Origin: Flavobacteriales bacterium
GTDB taxonomy: Bacteria > Bacteroidota > Bacteroidia > Flavobacteriales > UA16
Length of the DNA stretch: 7,346 nt
Assembly: GCA_002683735.1 (NCBI GenBank)
Contig: NYTZ01000119.1
Span: forward strand, 1 to 7,346
Reading direction: 5' to 3'
Made by a program: the position numbers and the translations under genes. The notes under the pieces are model-generated. The model did no database searches, was not told the DNA's origin, and was given only the letters and a program-made list of their open reading frames with translations. Positions within the stretch are counted from its first letter, which is position 1, and each line of letters begins with the position of its first letter. Below, piece by piece: positions 1 through 6,971 of the stretch.

Positions 1-1
1 T

Positions 2-2767
2 GACGAAATCAGTGGAACCTGTCCAGCCAGCTACATCCGGACCTACACGGCCACCGATGCCTGCGGCAACACGGCGACGTTCGAACAAGCCGTCAACACC
101 ATCGACACGGTGGCACCGGCCTTCGACTTCGTGCCGGAAGGCTACACGGCGCTCTGCCACGAAACCCACCCGCTCGAACTGGCCACAGCCACGGACAACT
201 GTGCGGATGAGGTCGACATCAGCGTGGCGGCAGACACGTTGATTTCGGACGATTGTCCCCAGACCTACACGGTGACGCGCACGTTCACCGCCATGGACGA
301 ATGCAACAATGAAACCTCTGCCGTCCAAGTGATCGAGATCGTGGACACCCTGGCTCCTACCTTCATCGAGTCCCTGCCGGAAGACACGGTCGTGCTCTGC
401 CATGCCGTGCCCGCGGCAGATGTCCTGACGGCTTCAGACCTTTGCCAGGAGGTGGATGTGGCCTTCCAAGAGGACACGCTCATGTCCGGTGACTGCCCGC
501 AGTCCTACACGCTGACCCGCACTTGGAGCGTCGCGGATGCCTGCGGAAACAGCACGTCCCACATCCAAACCGTCACGGTGGTCGACACGCTCGCTCCGAG
601 CATCGACATCCCGGCGATGGACTTGGTCGTGGAATGCAACGGCTCGGGCAATGCGGAACAATACGAGGCGTGGATTGACAGTTTGGCCGGGGCTTCAGCC
701 TCCGACCTCTGCGGCCCGGTCATCTGGTCCCACGCTGTGGATACGGTCGCCGACGCCTGTGGCGGCGCGGCGGGCGCCACGGTAGTCACCTTCACTGCGG
801 CGGACTCCTGCGGCAACACAAGCGCCACCACGGCCACCTTTACCATCGAGGACAACACCTTGCCCTCGTTCGAGGCAGACAGCCTGGTGCAAGTCATGTG
901 CGCGGACTACAGCGATACAGTGCTTTACGGATTTAGCGCAGGCGACATTTGCAGCGAAGTCGCCATCGCCATCTTGGACAGCGCGATTGAAGGCCCGTGT
1001 GCGGGCGCCTACGAGCGGGTGTATTCGGTAAGCGATGCGTGCGGAAATGTCGTGGACTTCACCCAGACGGTGCACCTCTACGACAGCATTCCTCCGGTCT
1101 TCACGCACGTCCCTGCCGACACCCTCCTGCTCTGCAATGAAATGTGGGACCTCGACAGCTTGGGAACTGCCATGGCGGAAGACAACTGCCTCGGATCCGT
1201 GACCATCAGCTACAGCGACTCGGTCCTGGTGTCCGACAGCCTCGATGTGGATTGCTATGTGATCGACCGCCTCTGGGTGGCCACCGACGTATGTGGAAAC
1301 GCGAAGAGCGTAACGCAGACCATCACGATCGCCGACACCCTCGCACCGACCCTGACGGTCCTGTATCCACTCGACGCCACGCTCGTGGCCGATCCTGAGG
1401 ATTGCAGCGCCAACACCGATGTCAGCGAACTCGGCTTCCCGTTGGCCACCGCTGCCGACAACTGCGACAACGACATCGAGATCGACATCGACTTCGAGGA
1501 CAGCATCGTGGCCGATTGTGGCGGAGCACGCACCATCCTGCGGACTTGGACGGTCCTCGCCACGGACAACTGCGGCAACGTCGGAAGCACAGGCCAAGTG
1601 CAAACCATCACCATCGTTGACGAAACGGCGCCCGAGCTCACCGTGACGGCTCCGGAAGACGCCATGGTGGAGCAGACCGCGGATTGTGACGTTTACCTCG
1701 GCGCTGACTCCTTGGGCCTCGTGACAGCTTCTGCTTTCGATGCCTGCGATGACGACGTGGACATCGCCGTCACTTACGTGGATGGGGAGCCCGAATACGG
1801 CTGCGCTACCGACGATTCCCTTGCCCAGGGCGACTACAGCCTGCTTCGGACGTTCACGGTGATTGCGACGGACGCGTGCGGCAATGCGGACACCGCAGTG
1901 GTCGAGCAGATGATCCAGGTCAACGACAACATCGCTCCGCAGTTCACCGAGACCTGTGGCATCGTCAACAACGGCATCGTCAGCGCCTGCTGCGTGGACG
2001 AATCCGGCGTGGTCTTCGTGCCGGACTCCTGTGCAGTGGGATACCAGGACAACTGCGATACCGAAGTGGACCTGACCTTCACGGAGCTCTACCTGGGCGA
2101 CTTCGCCCCCACGGAGACAGTGGACCGGTTCTGTACCTCGGTGACCCCGACCGCCTTCGCAGATGGCGAGACCTGCAGTGGATTCACGCCGCACAGCCTA
2201 CGGATGTTCAACCTTCCGGGCGGTGCCGAATTCTACATCGCCACGTCTCCAGGCATCATCGAACACCGCAACGACGGCACGTGGGTGCTCACCCAGAGTG
2301 TGATGGCCACCGACGGCTCCGGCGGCGGATGGGACATCGAAGCCACGTATGGCAGCGCCATGGATTGGGATGCTTGGAGCAACCAGGACATTCCGACCAG
2401 CTTCAAGCGGGATTGCGCGGACATCATCGACGACCATGAAAACTGGGCGTACCGCATCCTCGAGAACGGATCGCTTGTCGGAACCGGCTCCTACCAGGGC
2501 TCCGCGTTCTATTTGACACACGCTCCGGCGAACCAGTACTACGCCTTCCAGATCGGCTTCGGTGCCAACAACATGAACGACGCCTATGGATACAGCGGCT
2601 GGTTCAACTACAGCGGAAACTTCAACAACCTGACGGTCATGGGATCCGGTGACTTCTTCGGTGAAATGGACTGCTGCCTGCCGTGGGCCATCGAACGGGA
2701 TTACACAATCGTGGATGACTGTGGCAATACCAATGAATTCGGCTACACGGTAGAAGTCAATGGCGGC
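2..2767 (+). repeat. Protein-level tandem array of Ig-like/HYR-like repeats
   Basis: One partial and eight further units of about 77-101 residues are visible, the last enlarged by an insertion. Unit starts lie at about nt 107, 347, 587, 854, 1085, 1337, 1625 and 1928. The shared pattern is an APxF-type start, a V-x-C near residue 18, D-x-C near residue 32, R-T-W/F near residue 60 and D-x-CGN near residue 65-80. The first two full units are most alike, both with a DCPQ-x-YT-x-TRT core. The third unit is a distinct subtype with a CNGSGN...AW insertion. The units at 1337 and 1625 are longer and share a D-C-rich start and T-V-x-A-T-D-x-CGN. Divergence at DNA level suggests an old array rather than recent slippage. 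Confidence 0.8.
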
Positions 2768-3133
2768 GACTGTCTCGTTGACCCCGATGCCGAGTTGTCC
2801 GGCAACAGCGGACTGGACCACGGCCCAGCCATCCTGTCCGGTGCGGGTGACATCACCACCGGAAAGACGCCGATCCGGGTGACCAACCTGCAGCCGAACC
2901 CGACCAACGACTGGAGCCAACTCGGATTCGAGGTAACCGGCAACAGCCGGGTGACCGTGACGCTGTTCACCATGGACGGTCTGCTCGTGCAGGAACTCTT
3001 CGACGGCATGGCCGCGCCCGGCGTGAACCACTCGCTGGAGATTGCTGCAGATGAATTAGAAAGCGGCATGTACCAGATCCGGTTGTCGAACTCCCAGTAC
3101 ATGATGGTCAAGAAATTGCTGGTCACGGAGTGA
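2..3133 (+). CDS. Large secreted multi-repeat protein with Ig-like (HYR-like) domains and T9SS sorting domain, 5' partial
   Basis: The frame is open from the first complete codon at position 2 to the TGA at 3131-3133, giving 1043 visible residues. The true start is upstream of the window. The GTG at 110 is not a credible start because the repeat pattern runs straight through it. Numbering from position 2, repeat boundaries fall near residues 36, 116, 196, 285, 362, 446, 542 and 643. Each repeat begins with a D-T-x-A-P-like motif, has a mid-repeat D-x-C, then an R-T-W/F stretch and D-x-C-G-N. Residues about 708-890 are a separate inserted domain. The last 88 residues (about 956-1043) resemble a T9SS type A sorting domain: LQPNPT, then a beta-rich stretch with SGMYQIRL and a final KKLLVTE. 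Such proteins are exported through the outer membrane and released or anchored to the surface. A role as adhesin or surface filament is inference. No catalytic motif was recognised. Confidence 0.9.
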   Translation, partial: DEISGTCPASYIRTYTATDACGNTATFEQAVNTIDTVAPAFDFVPEGYTALCHETHPLELATATDNCADEVDISVAADTLISDDCPQTYTVTRTFTAMDECNNETSAVQVIEIVDTLAPTFIESLPEDTVVLCHAVPAADVLTASDLCQEVDVAFQEDTLMSGDCPQSYTLTRTWSVADACGNSTSHIQTVTVVDTLAPSIDIPAMDLVVECNGSGNAEQYEAWIDSLAGASASDLCGPVIWSHAVDTVADACGGAAGATVVTFTAADSCGNTSATTATFTIEDNTLPSFEADSLVQVMCADYSDTVLYGFSAGDICSEVAIAILDSAIEGPCAGAYERVYSVSDACGNVVDFTQTVHLYDSIPPVFTHVPADTLLLCNEMWDLDSLGTAMAEDNCLGSVTISYSDSVLVSDSLDVDCYVIDRLWVATDVCGNAKSVTQTITIADTLAPTLTVLYPLDATLVADPEDCSANTDVSELGFPLATAADNCDNDIEIDIDFEDSIVADCGGARTILRTWTVLATDNCGNVGSTGQVQTITIVDETAPELTVTAPEDAMVEQTADCDVYLGADSLGLVTASAFDACDDDVDIAVTYVDGEPEYGCATDDSLAQGDYSLLRTFTVIATDACGNADTAVVEQMIQVNDNIAPQFTETCGIVNNGIVSACCVDESGVVFVPDSCAVGYQDNCDTEVDLTFTELYLGDFAPTETVDRFCTSVTPTAFADGETCSGFTPHSLRMFNLPGGAEFYIATSPGIIEHRNDGTWVLTQSVMATDGSGGGWDIEATYGSAMDWDAWSNQDIPTSFKRDCADIIDDHENWAYRILENGSLVGTGSYQGSAFYLTHAPANQYYAFQIGFGANNMNDAYGYSGWFNYSGNFNNLTVMGSGDFFGEMDCCLPWAIERDYTIVDDCGNTNEFGYTVEVNGGDCLVDPDAELSGNSGLDHGPAILSGAGDITTGKTPIRVTNLQPNPTNDWSQLGFEVTGNSRVTVTLFTMDGLLVQELFDGMAAPGVNHSLEIAADELESGMYQIRLSNSQYMMVKKLLVTE
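2123..2671 (+). other. Domain (~180 aa) inserted inside the last Ig-like repeat
   Basis: The last repeat starts normally (NIAPQF at 1928, then DNCDTEVDLTF) but its second half, beginning near CCLPWAIERDY at about 2672 and containing DDCGN, is displaced by about 180 residues. The inserted segment is rich in aromatic residues, glycine and asparagine. It has a core from about nt 2192 to 2616 with an HRNDGTW stretch, WDAWSNQDIPTSFKRDC, LTHAPANQYYAFQIG and GYSGWFNYSG. That composition suggests an all-beta, possibly lectin-like fold. From memory, similar segments occur in other secreted flavobacterial proteins, but I cannot name a family. The boundaries are approximate. Confidence 0.6.
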
Positions 3134-3154
3134 TCCTGACCCTTTGAGAAACCG

Positions 3155-3185
3155 AAATGCCGCCCTTAGAGGGGCGGCATTTTTG
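3155..3185 (+). terminator. Rho-independent terminator of the first gene
   Basis: ATGCCGCCC (3157-3165) pairs with GGGCGGCAT (3172-3180), extended by flanking A-T pairs and closed by a short loop around 3166-3171. A run of T follows the stem. It lies about 20 nt after the TGA stop, the expected place for a factor-independent terminator. It separates this gene from the next one. Confidence 0.9.
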
Positions 3186-3217
3186 TTCTGTATAAACACA
3201 ACATAATGTAGATAATG
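3182..3217 (+). promoter_or_regulatory. Weak candidate promoter for the second gene
   Basis: The Bacteroidota promoter is usually TTTG, about 19-21 nt, then TAnnTTTG. Here TTTG (3182-3185) overlaps the end of the terminator T tract. An AT-rich block follows, with TAATGTAG at 3204-3211 (18 nt spacing) or TAGATAATG at 3209-3217. Neither is a good match to the -7 element, so this is a location guess supported mainly by the position between a terminator and the next gene. Confidence 0.25.
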
Positions 3218-3219
3218 TG

Positions 3220-3243
3220 CCCCCGGTGAATTCACGAACGGGG
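3220..3243 (+). promoter_or_regulatory. Inverted repeat around a perfect 10-bp palindrome in the leader
   Basis: GTGAATTCAC (3226-3235) is a perfect palindrome, nested between CCCCG (3221-3225) and CGGGG (3239-3243). As RNA it could fold with an AATT tetraloop and a GAA bulge; as DNA it could be an operator. It lacks a following T tract long enough to act as a terminator. The function is unknown. Confidence 0.35.
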
Positions 3244-3283
3244 TTTCAAACTCGAGAAAATCAACGCAACTTGAGAGTTGAAA
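3244..3283 (+). promoter_or_regulatory. Two mutually exclusive leader hairpins
   Basis: TTTCAAACTC (3244-3253) can pair with GAGTTGAAA (3275-3283) with one bulged A. Alternatively CAACT (3267-3271) pairs with AGTTG (3276-3280) around a TGAG loop. The two structures share bases 3276-3280 and cannot coexist. They lie 28 nt or more upstream of the chosen ATG. Short AT-rich pairings like these can arise by chance. Confidence 0.2.
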
Positions 3284-3311
3284 CTGCTTTCACACCAAGT
3301 TGAATCACAAC

Positions 3312-6300
3312 ATGCGCCTTCGTTTACTCGGCCTGCTTACGGCCCTTCTTTTCAGCGTTCAAACCCAAGCCCAGCAGTACGGCCTCGAAGTCGAGGTTGT
3401 CTCCGAGAACATCGGACCCCTCGTCGGCGCCCTAGGTGTGACGGATTTGAGCGGATATTCCTGCTACCGGGCCTACGTCACCATGGAAAATGAGGACGAC
3501 TTCCTCAGCTCCATTTCCGGTGACGCCAACAATCCTACATACGTCAATTCCACAACGGGAATGTTCTATCAGGCTGTTTTGGGCGGCGCTACGCCGAATG
3601 GAATCAACAGCTTGCTCTTCGGAGTGTATCCTGACCTCGCCTACGACAGCTGGGTGACCATCGGTCTGGAGGGCGTTCCCGATGCTGTGGGTGGAGAGGC
3701 TGCCGTTGCGACGGTACAAGCCTCAGGAAACCCTTGGACCACCGTTTTTGATCCGGGAGGTGGATTGCCCGGCGGCAACATCGCCATCGACGACCTCATC
3801 GGTGGAGCATGGTATGTCCTGAACGGAGATGCCAATGGTGTGGCCGGTCCCGACCTCAAGGTTTTGGCGGGGCAATTCACCACCACCGGAGACATCGAAC
3901 TCCAGTTCTACACGCAAATTTTCATCAATGGAGAAGGCACCAACGAAGTGCTCGTGGACGGCAACCGTCCCACCTTCTCCTTCCCGGAGGCGGGTGGAAC
4001 GCCAGGTTGTACCGACGCCGTGGCATGCAACTTCGATGCAGAAGCCACCGAAGACGACGGTTCCTGCACCTACCCAGGCGAAGGTCTCGATTGCGACGGC
4101 AACTGCCTCGCTGACGCCGACGGCGATGGAATCTGTGACGGCGACGAAGAGCCTGGCTGCGGGGACATCACCGCTTGCAACTACAACGAAACCGCAACCG
4201 ATCCCGGCCCTTGTTCCTATCCGGACGCCGGTCTCGACTGTGACGGCAACTGCCTCAACGACACCGACGGAGATGGCATCTGCGACGAAGATGAAATCGA
4301 AGGGTGCACAGAGACTGAAGCCTGCAACTACAACGCCGACGCCACCGACGCTGGCGAGTGCATCTTCCCCGCGGCCGACAACCTCGACTGTGATGGCAAC
4401 TGCCTAAACGATGCCGACTCGGATGGCATTTGCGACACAGATGAAATCGAAGGGTGCACGCAGACTGAAGCCTGCAACTACAACGCCGATGCCACCAACG
4501 ACGACGGAAGCTGCACCTTCCCCGCAGCCGACAACCTAGACTGCGACGGCAACTGCCTCAACGACATCAACGAGAACGGCATCTGCGACGAAGACGAAAA
4601 TGTCGGTTGTACCGATCCAATGGCTTGCAACTACGATGCAGAAGCCACCACGGACAGCGGTTCTTGCACCTACCCGGACGCCGGACTCGACTGTAACGGA
4701 AACTGCCTTGCGGACGCCGATGGCGACGGAATCTGCGACGGAGATGAAATCTCCGGCTGCACGGACAGTGCCGCTTGCAACTACAATGGGGACGCCACCG
4801 ATAACGATGGGTCCTGCGAATACCTGAGCTGTGCCGGATGCACGGACAGCAACGCCTGCAACTACGATGATGCAGCCACCATCGACGATGGGTCCTGCGA
4901 CCTGACCAGTTGCGCAGGCTGCACCGACGCCATGGCCTGCAATTACGACGCTGGCGCCAGCATCGATGATGAATCCTGCGCCTACCCCGCTGCCGATTAC
5001 CTAGACTGCGACGGAAACTGCTTGAACGACGACGACGCCGACGGCATCTGCAACGAAGATGAAATCGGAGGCTGCACGGACGCGGAAGCGCTCAACTATG
5101 ACGCGGAAGCCACCGACAACGATGGCTCTTGTGAATACCCTTGCGCACCCGATTGGGGAGATCCTGTGACCTATCCGAGCGTGGCCACGGTGCTTGCGCT
5201 GATCACAGTGGATGGCGACGTGGCTGCCTTGGATGATGCGGTCGCTGCTTACGTGGATGGTGAACTCCGCGGTGAAGGTGACATCATCGAATTTGAAGGT
5301 GCCACCTACATCAACATGTCCGTCTACCTCGCTGGCGGCATGGAGATGGTGGACTTTGTCTTCTTCAACCAGGACGAATGCAGCACCTGCAGCATCGATG
5401 CCGAGTTGGAGGCCATGGAATTCGGTGAGTACGGTTCCTTCGCCGACCCTCTGATGTTCGATGCCAACTGCGCCGACATCACCCTCGAAGTGGAGCTCAT
5501 GGAAGGCTGGAACTACGTGTCCACCAACGTTACGCCGGACGACTACGCCATTTCCAGCTTGTTCGAAGACGCCCTCGAAGGCAACCTGCTCAAGGTGCTT
5601 GGCGATGACGCGTTCGCCCTTGGCGGCAGCTACACGCCCGGCATCCCGAGCGTGTTCAACTCCTTGCAGATGCACACGGACGCCGCGGGATATGTCATCA
5701 AGGTGGAAGAGACCGAGCTGTGGGGCAGCACCGGTGCTGCACTCGACGCCGCCAACACCCCGCTTGACCTGAACGAAGGCTGGAACATCATTGGATATGT
5801 TCCGCAAGCCGCGATGGCTGTGGCGGATGCATTGGCTTCCATCGACGGCGCCGTTGGAACCGTCATCGACGGCCAGAACGGAACGGTTTGGAACCCGGCC
5901 AACCCCAACGAATTCAACAGCTTGCTGGAGCTCGAGCCGGGACGTTCTTACTGGATCCGGTTGCTCGAAGCCGCCACACTGACCTACCCGCAGGCTGCCG
6001 GTGAGGGCAGCGGGATGGCCCTCGCAGCACTCCGCAGTGCTTCTCCTGCCGAGACCATGACCGGATGGAACGTGGTTCGCGCCCCGTTCGCAGCTGCCTT
6101 GGCCGCTGAAATCCGTTTGGACGAAGCCCCTGTGGATGGTGAAGCCTACATCGGTGCCTTCGACGGAGAAACCTGTGTTGCAGCACGCCCGGTCCTCGAC
6201 GTGAACGGGTGGTCCGGCGCCCAGATGGCGGTGATGCTCGAGCAGCCCGCCAACATCAGCTTCCGCCTCTGGGTGGACGGAGTGGAGTTCCAGTCCAATG

Positions 6301-6659
6301 ACGTGCTCGACATGACCATTGGCGACGAGTTCGGTCAAGGCGGTGACATCCTGCCCATCCTTCGCTTCAGCAGTGCCGCCAATGCAGTGGTGGACGCGGA
6401 CTGGGTTCGCGGATTCTCCCTCTCCCCCATGCCGGCCATGACCACGAGCTGGTTGGACCTCGACTTGAACGCTGCCGGACAAGCCCGAATTGCGGTGCTC
6501 GATGCCCGCGGCGCTGAGGTCGCCGTCCTGCACGACGGTCAGTTGGCCGCCGGCCAGCACCGCATGGCGCTGGATGTGTCCAACTGGGCAGCCGGCACCT
6601 ACTTCGTGAAAGGAATGAGCAGCGAAGGCACTTTCCGTTGCCCACTCATCGTGCAATAA
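3312..6659 (+). CDS. Secreted modular protein with Cys-rich EF-hand-like repeats and T9SS sorting domain
   Basis: Complete, 1115 residues. I chose the ATG at 3312 because it opens directly onto a signal peptide (MRLRLLGLL..., cleavage likely after A20 in TQA-QQ). The in-frame TTG at 3300 would add only four polar residues. No Shine-Dalgarno-like tract precedes it. Residues about 22-231 form an N-terminal domain of unknown function. Residues 232-611 hold nine cysteine-rich repeats. Residues about 612-725 contain AAYVDGELRGEG. Residues about 726-900 carry two EGWN-type modules (EGWN at 731 and 822), ending in PGRSYWIR. Residues about 918-1030 hold a related module with GAFDGETCVAA. Residues about 1033-1115 resemble a T9SS type A sorting domain, with SGTYFVKG-like AAGTYFVKG and a hydrophobic end. 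It is most likely surface-attached or released. Adhesion or calcium binding is inference; no enzyme motif was seen. Confidence 0.93.
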   Translation: MRLRLLGLLTALLFSVQTQAQQYGLEVEVVSENIGPLVGALGVTDLSGYSCYRAYVTMENEDDFLSSISGDANNPTYVNSTTGMFYQAVLGGATPNGINSLLFGVYPDLAYDSWVTIGLEGVPDAVGGEAAVATVQASGNPWTTVFDPGGGLPGGNIAIDDLIGGAWYVLNGDANGVAGPDLKVLAGQFTTTGDIELQFYTQIFINGEGTNEVLVDGNRPTFSFPEAGGTPGCTDAVACNFDAEATEDDGSCTYPGEGLDCDGNCLADADGDGICDGDEEPGCGDITACNYNETATDPGPCSYPDAGLDCDGNCLNDTDGDGICDEDEIEGCTETEACNYNADATDAGECIFPAADNLDCDGNCLNDADSDGICDTDEIEGCTQTEACNYNADATNDDGSCTFPAADNLDCDGNCLNDINENGICDEDENVGCTDPMACNYDAEATTDSGSCTYPDAGLDCNGNCLADADGDGICDGDEISGCTDSAACNYNGDATDNDGSCEYLSCAGCTDSNACNYDDAATIDDGSCDLTSCAGCTDAMACNYDAGASIDDESCAYPAADYLDCDGNCLNDDDADGICNEDEIGGCTDAEALNYDAEATDNDGSCEYPCAPDWGDPVTYPSVATVLALITVDGDVAALDDAVAAYVDGELRGEGDIIEFEGATYINMSVYLAGGMEMVDFVFFNQDECSTCSIDAELEAMEFGEYGSFADPLMFDANCADITLEVELMEGWNYVSTNVTPDDYAISSLFEDALEGNLLKVLGDDAFALGGSYTPGIPSVFNSLQMHTDAAGYVIKVEETELWGSTGAALDAANTPLDLNEGWNIIGYVPQAAMAVADALASIDGAVGTVIDGQNGTVWNPANPNEFNSLLELEPGRSYWIRLLEAATLTYPQAAGEGSGMALAALRSASPAETMTGWNVVRAPFAAALAAEIRLDEAPVDGEAYIGAFDGETCVAARPVLDVNGWSGAQMAVMLEQPANISFRLWVDGVEFQSNDVLDMTIGDEFGQGGDILPILRFSSAANAVVDADWVRGFSLSPMPAMTTSWLDLDLNAAGQARIAVLDARGAEVAVLHDGQLAAGQHRMALDVSNWAAGTYFVKGMSSEGTFRCPLIVQ
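4005..5144 (+). repeat. Nine-unit Cys-rich repeat array with six EF-hand-like loops
   Basis: Units begin with GC at residues 232, 282, 331, 381, 432, 482, 509, 536 and 587. Part A reads GC-T-D-x-x-ACNY, then D/N-x-x-A-T-x-DDGSC. Part B reads LDCDGNCLND followed by a 12-residue loop such as DADGDGICDGDE. Long units (49-51 residues, units 1-5 and 8) contain both parts and six cysteines. Units 6 and 7 (27 residues) keep part A and replace part B with one extra cysteine. Unit 9 is a degenerate part A. The loop has acidic or amide residues at positions 1, 3, 5, 9 and 12 and Gly at 6, as in calcium-binding EF-hand and thrombospondin type 3 loops. Unit 4 (DINENGICDEDE) and unit 8 (Asn at loop position 9) are weaker. 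Confidence 0.9.
4291..4500 (+). repeat. Near-identical direct DNA repeat, 60 bp copies 150 bp apart
   Basis: Bases 4291-4350 and 4441-4500 match at 56 of 60 positions, by direct comparison. They cover the end of one repeat unit and the first third of the next. The similarity continues downstream with a 3-nt shift (CTTCCCCGC at 4364 and again at 4517), so repeat units 3 and 4 look like a recent duplication. The other units are clearly more diverged at DNA level. Confidence 0.85.
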
Positions 6660-6677
6660 GCCTTCCCCATCTCCATG

Positions 6678-6710
6678 AAAAAGGCCCGCATTGGCGGGCC
6701 TTTTTTTTTT
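6678..6710 (+). terminator. Rho-independent terminator of the second gene
   Basis: GGCCCGC (6683-6689) pairs with GCGGGCC (6694-6700) around an ATTG loop. The stem is extended by five A-T pairs, and ten T residues follow at 6701-6710. It starts 18 nt after the TAA stop. The five A residues before the stem make it a plausible terminator in the opposite direction as well. Confidence 0.95.
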
Positions 6711-6915
6711 GCATCCAGACGCCGGTTCGCCATGCCGGGACCAAGACCGTGGGCATTCATTCACCAGCCTATTCATCGCCATTCCCAAGCTTGCAGATGG
6801 CCCCCATTCACGGGCAACCCTGCATCGCGCTTCCTGATGGAATGGGGCACAAACCAAGTCCAAACCTCCACAATCCGATGCCCTGCAAAGGGGAGCGGGG
6901 CTCTGCCATCCCTCC
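6711..6915. other. Intergenic spacer between convergent genes, no gene seen
   Basis: The convergent gap runs from 6660 to 6971. Outside the two terminators it holds about 205 bp in which I see no convincing coding frame, tRNA or mobile element. Open frames crossing it translate the terminator hairpins (KKARIGGPFF-like and KKPASAGLL-like), a typical sign of spurious ORFs. The only structure noted is an 8-bp inverted repeat, CCCCATTC (6802-6809) and GAATGGGG (6840-6847), with a 30-nt loop. Confidence 0.6.
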
Positions 6916-6946
6916 AAACAAAAAAGCCCGCATCAGCGGGCCTTTT
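6916..6946 (-). terminator. Rho-independent terminator of the minus-strand gene, possibly bidirectional
   Basis: Read on the - strand, GCCCGC pairs with GCGGGC (bases 6936-6941 with 6926-6931) around a TGAT loop. Six T residues follow (complement of 6920-6925). It lies about 25 nt beyond the TGA stop of the minus-strand gene. On the + strand the same stem is followed by C and then TTTT, so it could act weakly as a backup terminator in that direction. Confidence 0.88.
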
Positions 6947-6971
6947 GGCAAGAATTCCGTCGACCGCCCCG

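Noticed and set aside
110..112. GTG at 110 as the start of the first gene
   Set aside because: The frame and repeat pattern (DACGN, DTVAP) continue upstream to the window edge, and no signal peptide follows the GTG.
695..2194. Long minus-strand ORF (499 codons) opposite the first gene
   Set aside because: Its codons lie in exact register with the sense codons. An antisense stop would need TTA, CTA or TCA sense codons, which are rare in this GC-rich gene. The product is low-complexity with no family signature, and the sense strand has clear repeats.
2198..3031. Minus-strand ORF of 277 codons opposite the end of the first gene
   Set aside because: It has the same in-register shadow origin and overlaps the clearly coding T9SS region.
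3300..3311. TTG at 3300 as the start of the second gene
   Set aside because: The ATG at 3312 begins an ideal signal peptide. The TTG would only add four residues before it and has no supporting ribosome-binding sequence.
4005..5144. CRISPR-like or non-coding tandem repeat
   Set aside because: The periodicity is in whole codons with conserved cysteines and synonymous variation, so it is a protein repeat.
6711..6760. Possible tRNA, because of GGTTCG near 6723
   Set aside because: No acceptor stem, anticodon arm or full T-loop can be built around it on either strand.
5001..6917. Minus-strand ORF of 638 codons opposite the second gene
   Set aside because: It is an in-register shadow ending precisely at a rare CTA leucine codon of the sense gene (5001-5003). 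It also runs through a strong terminator and shows no domain.
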